54,696 bases of DNA from Flavobacteriia bacterium (GTDB lineage Bacteria; Bacteroidota; Bacteroidia; Flavobacteriales_D; Crocinitomicaceae): the NCBI GenBank assembly GCA_947455515.1, contig CANGOF010000005.1, positions 1 through 54,696 on the forward strand, written 5' to 3'. This document shows, piece after piece, positions 9,671 through 20,600 of the stretch (positions are counted from its first letter, which is position 1; every line of letters begins with the position of its first letter). A model generated the notes under the pieces. It was not told where the DNA came from, ran no database searches, and saw only the letters and a list, made by a program, of their open reading frames with translations. Position numbers and translations under genes: made by a program.

Positions 9671-10770
9671 TTCATTTAATTCTTGGGAAAGCAAATCCCG
9701 AACGAATGAATGGTGTAAACAAAGTCGTTTATCAAATGGCTACTCGACAAGCAAATGCGGGGAAAAAAATCGCCGTTTGGGGAATCACGAAAGATCTAAC
9801 CCATAATTATGGTGAACGAAATTTTAAAACTCTTTTATTCCAAGCACACAAAAATCCGTTCAAAATTGATACGGAACTAAAAAAAGCATTGATTCAAAAT
9901 AAAAAGGAAATAGTCGTTCATTTACATGGAGGTTGGGTGCCAATATATGCATCCCTTGCTCGCTTTTTATCTAAAAACAACATACCTTTTGTTCTTACAC
10001 CGCATGGTGCATACAATACTATAGCGATGCAACGAAGCGGTATAAGTAAAAAATTATATTTCCTCCTTTTTGAGAAATTTTTATTAAAAAAAGTAAATCG
10101 GATTCATTCCTTAGGAGAAAGTGAAGTAGTAGGTCTAAATCAATTATTTCCTAACTCAAAATCTTTCTTGCTTCCATACGGATATGAAGTACCAAATAAC
10201 ATAACAATTAATAAAGTACCTTCTGAAAAATTCATTATTGGATTTGTAGGTAGATTAGATATCTATACAAAAGGATTAGATTTACTAATAGATGCGTTTA
10301 CTCAATTTAGTTCCAAAATAGAACAAACTGAACTTTGGATTGTTGGCGACAGTAAAGAGAGAATTGAACTGGAACACTTAATAGAAAAAAATCATATTCA
10401 AAAAAAGGTAAAACTTTTTGGAAGCAAATTTGGTAATGAAAAAGATGAAATCATTAGCCAAATGACGATTTTTACTCACCCTTCTAGAAATGAAGGTATT
10501 CCTACCGCGGTAATTGAAGCGAGTGTTATTGGTATTCCATCTGTTGTGACACACGCGACAAATATTGCAGGTTTTATTAATCAATATAATGCAGGCATTG
10601 CTATCCAAGATGAAAATGTTTCAGAATTGGTAAGTGGGTTTGAAAAATTATATAAAATTTGGAAAACAGAAGAAATGACAGCTATTTCGGAAAATGCGAA
10701 AAACATGGTCAAAGAAGTATTCAATTGGAATACAATCGTCGATAAATTAGATGAATTATATCAAATATAA
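9661..10770 (+). CDS. Glycosyltransferase family 4 protein
   Basis: This is a GT-B fold glycosyltransferase of 369 aa. The N-terminal domain begins IIHLILGKANPERMNGVNKVV, a typical glycine/asparagine-rich donor-side loop. The C-terminal domain has FIIGFVGRLDIYTKGLDLLIDAF and the conserved E-x7-E region in HPSRNEGIPTAVIEASVIGIPSV. It probably transfers a sugar from a nucleotide donor to the lipid-linked repeat unit at the cytoplasmic face. It overlaps the flippase gene by ten bases, indicating translational coupling. Donor and acceptor sugars are unknown. Confidence 0.9.
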   Translation: MEIIHLILGKANPERMNGVNKVVYQMATRQANAGKKIAVWGITKDLTHNYGERNFKTLLFQAHKNPFKIDTELKKALIQNKKEIVVHLHGGWVPIYASLARFLSKNNIPFVLTPHGAYNTIAMQRSGISKKLYFLLFEKFLLKKVNRIHSLGESEVVGLNQLFPNSKSFLLPYGYEVPNNITINKVPSEKFIIGFVGRLDIYTKGLDLLIDAFTQFSSKIEQTELWIVGDSKERIELEHLIEKNHIQKKVKLFGSKFGNEKDEIISQMTIFTHPSRNEGIPTAVIEASVIGIPSVVTHATNIAGFINQYNAGIAIQDENVSELVSGFEKLYKIWKTEEMTAISENAKNMVKEVFNWNTIVDKLDELYQI

Positions 10771-10772
10771 TC

Positions 10773-12059
10773 ATGACAGTAGATCACTCTAAATTCCTAA
10801 AAAAAATAAATTTTCAGTTGTTTTTAATTCTTCTGTTAATGACGGCTTGTTTTTTTACTTGGAGTGAGAACGTTGCTATTACACGTGCTATCAAATTGGT
10901 TGGACGTATCGGTGTATTATTTGCAAGTTATGCTATCTACGATAAAATAATCAATTATGGTGCAGTAGATAATCTTAAATGGAAAAATCACTTATCCATA
11001 TTGTTGTACGCTGCCTATTTATCTCTTGGATTTCTTTCTTTTTTATGGAGTACGGATGTCGGGTATAGTGCGCTACAATGGTTTATGACAGCACAAACTA
11101 CAATTTTTTGTTATTTTTTTATTAAAAGTATTTACATCCTGGATGAGTTTTTCCCCGGTCATAATATACGGTTTTTTAATCTGGTTGGAAATACGGTTTT
11201 TGTTTTGATTCTTGTTTTTATCATCGGAATGTGGGTAGATCCAGATTCATTTTACCGACTAACAAATGGTGGTGAGGAAGCACGGTTGGGTGGATATTTT
11301 ATGAACCCAAATGAGCTTGGGATGTTAGCAGGTTTAGGCGTTGCAGGATTACTATTCGAATTTTACCGTAAACACTATATCGGTTGGACAATATTCAAAC
11401 TATTAATTCTATTTTATTGTTTATTAGAAACTGGATCACGCTCGTCTTTAATTGGCGCGTTTTTAATTATTGGTTTTCACCTAAAACAATTAAATGATGC
11501 ACGTATCAAAATTGCGGTAGTAATTGTATTAATGGTGGTCATGCCGATAGCCGTAAACAAAATTATCTTCAAAGATGGAGACAGTAGTCGTATGGAAGAA
11601 GTACTTTCCATGACAGGTCGCCTCCCTTTTTGGACAGCACTTATCAATGAAGGATTACCGCGTGAACCATTATTAGGCTTTGGATTTATGCGTATTGATT
11701 ATACGGACGCTTTCCAAAGTGCAAATACCTATGCAGGTAAGATGACGCATAACACCTTTATGCAAGTGTTAATTAATCTCGGCTTTGTAGGAATTACAAT
11801 CGTTGCATTTCAATTGAGCTTTTTGTTTAAAGGGATATCCAGGGAAAAAAAAGAGGTGAAATTGATGCTTTATTGCCTACTCATACCTTTAATCATCAAT
11901 TCTGTAACTGAATTCGGAATCTTTGGAGAATCAAATTATGGTATATTGTTTTATCAATTAATCATATTCTACATTTCTTTTGAGAAATCGGATATAATTA
12001 CTGCTACGCAAAAAATACAATTAAAGAAAAGAAGACCTGATCTAATTACCGATATATGA
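10773..12059 (+). CDS. O-antigen ligase / polymerase family protein (Wzy/WaaL-like)
   Basis: This is a 428-aa inner-membrane protein with about eleven hydrophobic segments. It carries the Wzy_C / O-antigen ligase signatures: GYFMNPNELGMLAGLG, ETGSRSSLIGAFLI, and a large periplasmic loop with the arginine-rich GRLPFWTALINEGL, GFGFMR and THNTFMQVLINLGFVGI. The THN motif and preceding loop are diagnostic. It either polymerizes the repeat unit or ligates the finished chain; Wzy and WaaL are hard to separate by sequence. With flippase and co-polymerase just upstream, polymerase is the likelier role. Its stop overlaps the next start (ATGA). Confidence 0.9.
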   Translation: MTVDHSKFLKKINFQLFLILLLMTACFFTWSENVAITRAIKLVGRIGVLFASYAIYDKIINYGAVDNLKWKNHLSILLYAAYLSLGFLSFLWSTDVGYSALQWFMTAQTTIFCYFFIKSIYILDEFFPGHNIRFFNLVGNTVFVLILVFIIGMWVDPDSFYRLTNGGEEARLGGYFMNPNELGMLAGLGVAGLLFEFYRKHYIGWTIFKLLILFYCLLETGSRSSLIGAFLIIGFHLKQLNDARIKIAVVIVLMVVMPIAVNKIIFKDGDSSRMEEVLSMTGRLPFWTALINEGLPREPLLGFGFMRIDYTDAFQSANTYAGKMTHNTFMQVLINLGFVGITIVAFQLSFLFKGISREKKEVKLMLYCLLIPLIINSVTEFGIFGESNYGILFYQLIIFYISFEKSDIITATQKIQLKKRRPDLITDI

Positions 12060-14464
12060 AGAAAATACTTAAGCATCTGAATTATTCGATTGACGAACAA
12101 CAGGATAAAAATAACAAAGTGACGTTTGTGGTTTTAAATAACCCTGACGGTACCCCACGATGGATTTGTTCTGATCAGGCTAAAACTCCCCTTTTCTTGA
12201 AGTTTTACATGGTTAGCAATTTTCGTTCTTCTCTTTTTGCTCGCATAATCCACACTATTTTCTCATTAAAATTAAAGCGTTTCGTATTTAAAAGAGTGAC
12301 ATTGTTCATCAAACAAATGGAAGACAAACCAACAATAATAAATCTTTCTAACCACAATTGGGCAATCTTTACTGGAACTGTTGGACCGAACAACAAAATG
12401 CTAGTCTACGAAGAAAATGAATCCGGAAATAGTTTTTATAAAGTTGCGACAACAGAACAAGCTCAAAAAATAATTCATAACGAAGAAACCACAATTCGTA
12501 AAGTAGAAACGATAAAAAGTAATTGTTTTTATATTCCTAATATTAAAAACGCCTCTGAAAGTTTTCTTGAAATTCAAGATGTATCTGCTTTATCACAACG
12601 CTATAATACGCTAGAAAACATACATATTAATGCACTCAAAGAAATTAACGAACTAGAGAAAAAAGTAGTAGATTGGAAAATTTTCTCGGACAACCTTGAT
12701 ATCGATGCGAATTTTACAAAAATCAAAGAAACAAATGATTCTCGTATTCCTCGTGGAATCCTGAAAAAACTAAAGCAACTAAGAGAGCAATCACAAACAG
12801 AAGAAATTCATCTTGGGTTCAGTCATGGTGATTTCACTCCATGGAATATGTATAGAGATGGAGAAAAAATTGCTTTGTACGATTGGGAATTAGCAAATTC
12901 AAATGCTCCTATCGGATTCGATGCTTTCCATTTCATCATTCAAAAAGGAATATTAGTAGAACGTAAATCTTGGAAAATCATTCGTAATGAAATAGATGCC
13001 ATTATCACTCCTGAAGTAATTTCTTTATGGACAGACGGTAGAGAGACCTCCGTTGAAAAATACCTAAAATATTATTTGTTAGCTAATACGGTTCATTACC
13101 TAGAAATATATTCTAAACAAAAAGAATGGCATATTCAAATTCATTGGTTACTTAAAACATGGAACGAAGCAATTTCGGATGTTCTTTGTAATGGAAAAAA
13201 TGAACGTCAATTAATGATCCTTGATTTATTTGATTTTTTAAATGATAAAAAGTATACAACCGTTAAATTTCATGATGGAGAACCAGAACTTTTAAGTGAA
13301 TATTCGGACATTGATTTCTGTATAAAAAAATCGAGTCGCAAAGAAATTCAATCGTTTTTGAATAATCATTTCTTAATATTAAAAAACAATACGATACATA
13401 AATCCTTTATGGATGCGACAAATCTCGTATTAAGAAATGGTTCACTTCTGAGTTTAGATTTTATTTGGAAATTCAAGCGAAAAGAACTAGTATTTTTAAA
13501 TGCTTCTAAGGTATTAGAAAACAAAGAAAGAAACCAATATGGCATTAATGTCATGCATGGAAATGATCTTGCACATTACATTGGTATGTTTTATGGGTTG
13601 AATGAATCCATAGTACCTGAAAAATACTATCATTATACCGACTTTTTACATCCAGAAAAATCAAAATTGGAAAAGGTGCTTAAAGAGTACTTTTTATACG
13701 ACAAACTAAAACGAGAAAAATTATTACGCGAATTAAAACGATGGAAAGAAAACAAATTCCTATCTTTTGCTTTTAATAAATTGAATTACTACCTAGATAC
13801 TATCAAACAACTTATGTCAAAAAAAGGAATAATAATTACATTCAGTGGCGTGGATGGAGCTGGAAAATCTACCATTATTGAAAATGTAAAACATGAAATC
13901 GAAAAACGATTACGTAGAAAAGTGGTAGTAATCAGACACCGCCCTTCCCTACTTCCAATCTTGAGTGCAATAACGAAAGGAAAAGAACAAGCAGAAAAAG
14001 ACGCTGCAAATCGTTTGCCTCGACAAGGAAATAATAAAAGCTCCATCTCCTCTTTAGTTCGATTTATGTATTACTATTTCGACTATTTTGTAGGTCAATT
14101 CTATATTAACTTTAAATACAAATACCGAGGTATAATAGTATTATATGACCGTTATTATTACGACTTTATCAATGATGCTAAACGTAGCAACATTAATATA
14201 AATGAAGGGATCGTGAAATTTGGTTATAATTTTGTTTTTACACCTGACTTAAATTTCTTCTTATACGCTGATCCTGAAATTATTTTAAAAAGAAAACAGG
14301 AACTTTCGGAAGAAACAATCACCGAGTTAACGGAGAAATACTCTAAGCTTTTCAACAAATTCGAAGCACGTAAAAAGAAACAAAACTATCATTTAATAAA
14401 TAACATTGATTTGGATACAACGGTAGACTTCATTATGAAAAACATCAATACAAAATTGAAATAG
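12056..14464 (+). CDS. Three-domain fusion: APH-like kinase, nucleotidyltransferase-like, thymidylate-kinase-like
   Basis: This 802-aa protein joins three regions. Residues ~90-370 look like an aminoglycoside/choline-type phosphotransferase: a possible ATP lysine in FYKVAT, the catalytic loop HGDFTPWN (257-264) and the metal site DWE (Asp276). Residues ~385-545 look like a nucleotidyltransferase fold, with EYSDIDFCI placing Asp418 and Asp420 as candidate metal ligands. Residues ~590-802 are a thymidylate-kinase-like P-loop domain with GVDGAGKST (598-606) and DRYYYD (from 698). Catalytic residues are intact in the first and third parts. The gene overlaps its neighbour by four bases inside the polysaccharide operon. 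A role in phosphorylating or activating a sugar or lipid-linked intermediate is inference; the substrate is unknown. Confidence 0.8.
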   Translation: MKKILKHLNYSIDEQQDKNNKVTFVVLNNPDGTPRWICSDQAKTPLFLKFYMVSNFRSSLFARIIHTIFSLKLKRFVFKRVTLFIKQMEDKPTIINLSNHNWAIFTGTVGPNNKMLVYEENESGNSFYKVATTEQAQKIIHNEETTIRKVETIKSNCFYIPNIKNASESFLEIQDVSALSQRYNTLENIHINALKEINELEKKVVDWKIFSDNLDIDANFTKIKETNDSRIPRGILKKLKQLREQSQTEEIHLGFSHGDFTPWNMYRDGEKIALYDWELANSNAPIGFDAFHFIIQKGILVERKSWKIIRNEIDAIITPEVISLWTDGRETSVEKYLKYYLLANTVHYLEIYSKQKEWHIQIHWLLKTWNEAISDVLCNGKNERQLMILDLFDFLNDKKYTTVKFHDGEPELLSEYSDIDFCIKKSSRKEIQSFLNNHFLILKNNTIHKSFMDATNLVLRNGSLLSLDFIWKFKRKELVFLNASKVLENKERNQYGINVMHGNDLAHYIGMFYGLNESIVPEKYYHYTDFLHPEKSKLEKVLKEYFLYDKLKREKLLRELKRWKENKFLSFAFNKLNYYLDTIKQLMSKKGIIITFSGVDGAGKSTIIENVKHEIEKRLRRKVVVIRHRPSLLPILSAITKGKEQAEKDAANRLPRQGNNKSSISSLVRFMYYYFDYFVGQFYINFKYKYRGIIVLYDRYYYDFINDAKRSNININEGIVKFGYNFVFTPDLNFFLYADPEIILKRKQELSEETITELTEKYSKLFNKFEARKKKQNYHLINNIDLDTTVDFIMKNINTKLK

Positions 14465-15157
14465 ATGAAGAAAATTTTTGAAAAAATTATCCAATTAAGA
14501 AATCCAAATTTCAAATTTGATGAAGGATTAAATGATTATGCATTATTTCAATTTCTTTGGAATCAAGCATGGAGCATGCTTAGAGGGTTGAAATTAATCC
14601 TACTCGGAAAAAATCCTAAAGCTGCTTTATTGGGAAGAAGTGTTCGATTTTTCAATGCACCTAAAATAAACTTCGGTAAGTTTTTAAAACTTGGAAATCA
14701 TGTTTATATAAGTGCATTAAGTAAAAACGGAGTGAGCTTCGGTAATAATGTTGGAATTGGAGATTTTAGTCGAATTATCGTATCTACCTCATTAAATCAA
14801 GTAGGAGATTACATCAAAATTGGAAACAATGTTGGAATTGGAGAATTCGCATATCTTGGTGGCGCAGGAGGATTAGAAATCGGTGACGAGTGTATCGTAG
14901 GACAATACTTAAGTTGTCACCCAGAAAACCATATTTATGACGACATAAATATTTCTATTCGTCACCAAGGTGTAACTCGTAAAGGAATAAAAATTGGAAA
15001 TAATTGCTGGATTGGAAGCAAAGTAACCATTTTAGATGGGGTTGAAATTGGTGATGGTTCGATCATAGCTGCAGGTGCAGTTGTAAATAAATCTTTTCCT
15101 GCAAATTCCATTATTGGTGGAGTTCCTGCAAAACTGATAAAAAGTAGAAATGAGTAA
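14465..15157 (+). CDS. Left-handed beta-helix (hexapeptide repeat) acyltransferase
   Basis: This is a trimeric-type hexapeptide acyltransferase, probably an O- or N-acetyltransferase for a sugar in the surface polysaccharide. The C-terminal two thirds show repeated [LIV]-G-x4 turns: GNNVGIGDFSRIIV, GNNVGIGEFAYLGG, IGNNCWIGSKVTIL, DGVEIGDGSIIAAGAVV. A closing IIGGVPAKLIKSR is typical of the maltose/galactoside acetyltransferase group. The candidate catalytic histidine lies in LSCHPENHIYDD. It starts directly after the fusion gene and overlaps the next glycosyltransferase by eight bases. Confidence 0.9.
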   Translation: MKKIFEKIIQLRNPNFKFDEGLNDYALFQFLWNQAWSMLRGLKLILLGKNPKAALLGRSVRFFNAPKINFGKFLKLGNHVYISALSKNGVSFGNNVGIGDFSRIIVSTSLNQVGDYIKIGNNVGIGEFAYLGGAGGLEIGDECIVGQYLSCHPENHIYDDINISIRHQGVTRKGIKIGNNCWIGSKVTILDGVEIGDGSIIAAGAVVNKSFPANSIIGGVPAKLIKSRNE

Positions 15158-16367
15158 AACAATTTTAGCTACAACTTATGCTGTAAATCCATACAAAGGC
15201 TCAGAAGATGGCATGGGTTGGAATTTTGTATGTCAAATTGCACGTTTCAATAAAGTTATTGCTATTACACGTGAAAACAACCAGCCTCATATAGAGAAAT
15301 ACATGAAGGAAAACCCTTCCGAAATTTATCAAAACATTTCGTTTCTTTATTTCGACCTACCCTACTGGATGCGTTTCTGGAAAAAAGGGGGACGTGGAGC
15401 AATGCTATATTACTGGATGTGGCAAAAGGGAATTGTTGGTTTTATCAAAAAACATTCCGTAAAATTTGACATTGTTCACAATGTAAATTTCCACAACGAT
15501 TGGACACCTAGTTATTTATGGAAACTAGGTAAGCCATTTATTTGGGGACCGGTTGGACACCACCCTTTAATTCCAAAGCAATATTTTAGTTTATACAAAA
15601 AATCGTATTTCATTAAAGATCGTCTTACCTGGGCAATTAAACTTTTCTTCTGGAATGCATCTTTAGCTTTAAGCCGTACTGCACATAAAGCAAATTTTGT
15701 TGTAGCTATGAATAAATCTGTGGCTGATCAATTACCTCTAAAGCCAGGTAAAAACTCTGTAATTCCATCGGTTGCAACAGAAGATTTCGGGTATGATTTA
15801 AATAGAATTAAAGACTCATTTACACTTATTTCTGCAGGAAGATTAGTACCTTTAAAAGGTTTTGATTTGACAATTTTAGCATTTTCAAAATTCTTAAAAA
15901 ACCTGGATGATATCAGCAACATATTTTTAAAAATTGTTGGAAGTGGACCAGAATTAGCACTATACAAACAATTGTGCAAGCAAGAAAACATAGAGCAAAA
16001 CGTAACATTCATTGAATGGATAGATCGAAAAGATTTATTAGAGATGTATAAAGACGCCTCGTTGTTTTTATTCCCTTCACACGAAGGTGCAGGAATGGTA
16101 GTTGCTGAAGCGCTTTCTTTTGGATTGCCCGTTGTATGTTTAGATAATTGCGGACCTGGGGAATTTATTACAGAAAAATGTGGAATTGCAGTAGAAATGA
16201 AAGACCATCAAACAACAATCAACGAATTAGCTTTAGCTATTACAGCACTTTATAAAGACAAAGAATTACATGCCAAAATGAGTAAAGAAGCTCGTAAAAG
16301 ATTCGAAAATTACTTTCATTGGGATCGAAGAGGTGAACAATTAGATGAGATTTATCAAAAATTATAA
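15150..16367 (+). CDS. Glycosyltransferase family 4 protein
   Basis: This is a 405-aa GT-B glycosyltransferase. Residues near the N-terminus (YKGSEDGMGWNFVCQIARF) form the family's early loop. The middle has GPVGHHPLIPKQYF. The C-terminal half carries LISAGRLVPLKGFDLTILAF and the nucleotide-sugar binding segment SHEGAGMVVAEALSFGLPVV. It belongs to the polysaccharide operon by overlap with the acyltransferase gene (8 bases) and lies one base from the next glycosyltransferase start. Donor sugar unknown. Confidence 0.9.
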   Translation: MSKTILATTYAVNPYKGSEDGMGWNFVCQIARFNKVIAITRENNQPHIEKYMKENPSEIYQNISFLYFDLPYWMRFWKKGGRGAMLYYWMWQKGIVGFIKKHSVKFDIVHNVNFHNDWTPSYLWKLGKPFIWGPVGHHPLIPKQYFSLYKKSYFIKDRLTWAIKLFFWNASLALSRTAHKANFVVAMNKSVADQLPLKPGKNSVIPSVATEDFGYDLNRIKDSFTLISAGRLVPLKGFDLTILAFSKFLKNLDDISNIFLKIVGSGPELALYKQLCKQENIEQNVTFIEWIDRKDLLEMYKDASLFLFPSHEGAGMVVAEALSFGLPVVCLDNCGPGEFITEKCGIAVEMKDHQTTINELALAITALYKDKELHAKMSKEARKRFENYFHWDRRGEQLDEIYQKL

Positions 16368-16368
16368 T

Positions 16369-17439
16369 ATGAGAATATTTGCATTTCATCTACTCAACGA
16401 TTACAGTGGAAGTCCAAAAGTATTAAGTCAACTACTTAAAGGATGGTCAAAAAAAGGACTGGAAGTTCATATGGTGACTTGTAGTGGTCGTGAGGGTTTT
16501 TTATCCAATATACCAAGTGTTAATTACCATTATTACACATATAAATTTGCTCAAAATCCGTTTGTCCGACTTCTTAATTTAACATGGAGTCAAAAAATGC
16601 TATTTTGGAAAATGCTTTTTAAAGTTAAAAAATCGGACATTATTTATATCAATACGGTACTTCCATTTGGAGCTGCATTTTTAGGGAAGTTAAAAGGGTG
16701 TAGAGTCATTTATCATGTCCATGAAACGACTGTTAAACCTCCTATTTTAAAGAAATTTTTATTTGGAATTGTAAAATGGGCTGCCAAAGATGTCATTTAT
16801 GTATCTGAATATTTAGCCAAACAAGAACCTATATCGAAAGCAAAATCCCATATTCTTTTCAATGCATTAGAAGAAGATTTTTTCAGATTAGCAAAACAAA
16901 ACCGAAAGCCAAAAACACAATTAAACAATGCATTACTTGTCTGTTCTTTAAAGGATTATAAAGGAGTAAATGAATTTATAACACTTGCAAATTCAAATCC
17001 TTCTATCAATTTTAGATTAATTGTGAATGCAACTAAAAGCGATATAAAAAGTTATTTTGAAACCAGAAATATTCCAAAGAACCTTGAAACTCTTCCCGTG
17101 CAAACAAATCTACATCCACATTACCATTGGGCTGATTTAATTCTAAATCTCTCAAGACCTGATGGATGGATTGAAACTTTTGGATTAACGATTATTGAAG
17201 GAATGGCATATGGTTTACCTGCAATTATCCCTCCTATAGGTGGAATTACAGAATTAATTGAAGAAGGTATAACTGGCTTTAAAGTGGATTGTCGTGATTT
17301 TGAAAAATTAGATACAGTCTTTAAAGAAATAGTACAAAACAAGGAACTATATCAAAAATTACATAATAATGCAATCTTAAAAGTGGAAAAATTTAAAGAA
17401 AATGTTTTTACTGAAAAATCATTCGAAACACTATCGTAA
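16369..17439 (+). CDS. Glycosyltransferase family 4 protein
   Basis: This is a GT-B glycosyltransferase of about 356 aa. I chose the ATG at 16369 (MRIFAFHLLNDYSGSPKVL), one base after the preceding stop, because the family motif begins there. An in-frame ATG at 16345 would add eight residues overlapping the previous gene. The C-terminal domain has the donor-binding region SRPDGWIETFGLTIIEGMAYGLPAIIP. It is the last gene of the first polysaccharide block and is followed by a 253-base regulatory gap. Sugar specificity unknown. Confidence 0.89.
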   Translation: MRIFAFHLLNDYSGSPKVLSQLLKGWSKKGLEVHMVTCSGREGFLSNIPSVNYHYYTYKFAQNPFVRLLNLTWSQKMLFWKMLFKVKKSDIIYINTVLPFGAAFLGKLKGCRVIYHVHETTVKPPILKKFLFGIVKWAAKDVIYVSEYLAKQEPISKAKSHILFNALEEDFFRLAKQNRKPKTQLNNALLVCSLKDYKGVNEFITLANSNPSINFRLIVNATKSDIKSYFETRNIPKNLETLPVQTNLHPHYHWADLILNLSRPDGWIETFGLTIIEGMAYGLPAIIPPIGGITELIEEGITGFKVDCRDFEKLDTVFKEIVQNKELYQKLHNNAILKVEKFKENVFTEKSFETLS

Positions 17440-17692
17440 TTCTAAGTAATTCTCCTCACAAAAGATATTAACACCTTAATTACCAATAAACTTTATTTAT
17501 TTTACTCAAAGTATTACGTGATTATGCGTAAATTTGTAAAAAAATAAATATTTGTAATTTTATAGTGTTTAAAAACAAATTATATAGAAAACAATCTATA
17601 TTAATTTGTTTTTCTGTACCTTAAATGTTATATTTATAGAATCTGTACGCATAATTATATCTGTACATTTATAAATTTCTTAAAAAAGAAGT
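17440..17692 (+). promoter_or_regulatory. Promoter/regulatory gap before the giant surface-protein gene
   Basis: This very AT-rich gap holds no plausible gene. A candidate Bacteroidota promoter is TTTG at 17605-17608, a 20-base spacer, then TATATTTA at 17629-17636 (one mismatch to TANNTTTG), about 55 bases before the ATG. A perfect TAAATTTG lies at 17529-17536 but lacks a clear upstream box. The 10-mer ATTATGCGTA (17521-17530) recurs inverted as TACGCATAAT (17646-17655). TCTGTAC occurs three times (17613, 17642, 17660). These repeats suggest regulator binding but are unproven. Confidence 0.4.
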
Positions 17693-20600
17693 ATGATTAA
17701 ATTTTTACAAACATTCAAATCATTATCAAAAAAAAACTTAGTGAAAAATTCTTTTTTACTAAGTTTAATATTTTTTAGTCCCATCGCTTTTGGACAAAAA
17801 ATTAAAAATGAATCTTCAGTTTGTGGTTCAATAAAAGTAACACCTTACAAAGAATTCAAAGTCAGTAATAGTTTTAGTTGTACTGAACAAAAGGCATTAA
17901 CCTCTTGTCAGGCTCAAATAGAAACGGAGGATGGTTTTACCCATATATCAAGTGTTATAATACATTCTAAAACTGGTGCAAAATATCAAGGTTCATGTAA
18001 AACAACGAAAGGCGTAAATTTCATAATTTTTGATGCTTTGCCTGATTTAGGAATAGGAGAAAAGTATACAGTTGAGTCTTCCTACAAAAGTAACCTGTAC
18101 AAAAACAATGATGGTAAGGATAATGCTAACGGTGTTGATTCTGAAATAGAAGATCAGTCATCTAAAAAAATCAACATTACGTTTACAGCAAAATGTGCAG
18201 GTTTAGCCAATAAATCTACCATAAGTAACTCTTGTATTTTCAACACAAAACCTTGTATTACAAAAGGATCTGTTTTATCTCCAACTTTTTGTAATGGTAA
18301 AGATGGATACATAAAGATAAACGGATTGTTAAGCTCCAAAAACTACAAGGTTAATTACCTAAAAAATGGCGTTCAATTATCTGTTAATATTAATTCGGAT
18401 GCACTCGGTGTTATCACTATAAACAACTTATCCAGTGGAGTATATACTTCTATTAATGTAAATTTAGGTTCTTTAACTTCTAACACTCTTGCGGATAAAA
18501 TTACGCTAACAAATCCAAGTCTAAAAACAATTTCTAAAGGTACATTCACTTCTCCTAGCATTTGTGGTGGAACTGATGGAAATATATTAATCAATGGTTT
18601 TAATAACAATACGGTTTATGGAATTAATTACACTAAAAATGGAATTGTACAAAATTCAATGTACACTTCATCAGCAACAGGAATTATTTCCATTCCAAAT
18701 TTATCCATTGGAGAATACACAAACTTTTTCGCTACATTAAATGAATGTAAAACAAATGTCATTATAGACAAAATTGCCTTAGTTAATCCAGTTTTAAAAA
18801 CAATAACTAAAAGCACTTTTGTTTCGCCAACTACTTGTGGAGGTACTAACGGATCAATAGCACTTGCAGGATTTAATAACCTAACAAATTATAAAGTTTA
18901 TTACACTAAAAACGGTGTACAAACTTCATTAGCATTAACTTCTAACTCAACTGGTATAATAGTAGTTTCAAACTTAAGTTCTGGAGAATACACAAATTTC
19001 TATGCTACACTAAATGGTTGTACAACAAATACTATCACAGATAAAATTACATTAATTGACCCAGTATTGAAAGGAATTACAAAAGGAACGGTTACTTCTC
19101 CTACTACTTGTGCTGGAACAAATGGAAGTATATTGATCAATGGATTAAACGCGAATACTACATATAATCTGACTTTCACTAAAAATAATCAAACTACTAA
19201 TGTAACAATTAAGTCATCAACGGCTGGAGTTTTAACATTAAGTAATTTATCTGCAGGTGAATATTCAAATTTAAATACAAGTTTATTAAATTGTAATACT
19301 AATACTATTACAGAAAAAATCACTTTAGTAAATCCACCTTTAAAGAACATCGCTAAAGGAACATTCGTTTCACCAAAATCATGTTCAAGTAAAGATGGTA
19401 GTATTAATTTAACCGGTTTCACAAGTAATACAAATTATGATATTACTTATACAAAAAATGGTGTAAATACAATTTCAAATATTACATCTACATCTTCTGG
19501 AATTATATCAATTACTGGATTAAATGCTGCTGAATATTCAAATTTTACAGGAAGTATGAATGGATGTAATACAAATACTATCGTTGAAAAAATAACTTTA
19601 GTAAATCCAACATCACCAACTATTACAAAAGGAAATATTATTTCTCCTTCGGCTTGCAATGCATTTGATGGTTCCATTCAATTAAATGGATTAATTAAAA
19701 ATTCCATTTATAGTATTACTTATAGTAAAAACAATGTAACTTCAAGTGCATCTTCTACTACCTCGGCAAACGGATTGTTGACTATATCAAATTTAGGTGC
19801 TGGTGAATATTCAAATATTTATGTTACGTTAGGAGGTTGTATGTCAAATTTGATATCAGATAAAATTTCTTTAACAAATCCAGCGATACCTTCATTAACT
19901 AAAGGAAATGTCGTGAATACGAGTTCTTGTTCACAAAAGGATGGTTCGATAGAAATTAAAGGATTTGACAATAGTAAAAGCTACGTTTTAAATTACAAAA
20001 AAGATGGGATTGATTTTAAAGTTCAACAAACCTCCTCTACAACTGGAATAATTAAATTAACCAACTTAGAAACTGCAAACTATTCTAATTTCTATACTAC
20101 AGTTAAAGCTTGTAATTCAAATATAATTACTGAAAATATTGCAATTATAAATCCAATTAATATTACACTTGCTATTGAAAAAATTACAAACACAACAAGC
20201 TGTACTATTAAAGACGGAGCAATTCAATTAAATGGTTTAGGAATAAACACTTCGTATTCATGCAAATACACAAAAAACAATGTAAATAGTTCAGTTATTA
20301 TTAACTCAAATGGAGCTGGTATTGCATCCCTACAAAACTTAGAAGCAGGTGAATATTCTAACTTGTATGTTGCAATCAATGGTTGTGTGTCAAATACAAT
20401 TTCAGATAAAATCACAATAGCTACACCTTCTATACCAACTTTTACTTTAAATGAATCTACTTCACCAAGTAAATGCTTAACAAATGATGGTGTTATTAAT
20501 TTTTCAACTTCAGCATTAAATTCAGAACATATTATTAGTTATTCTAAAAATGGTGTAAATACTTCAAATACTATTAATTCTGAAAATTCAGTATTAATCC

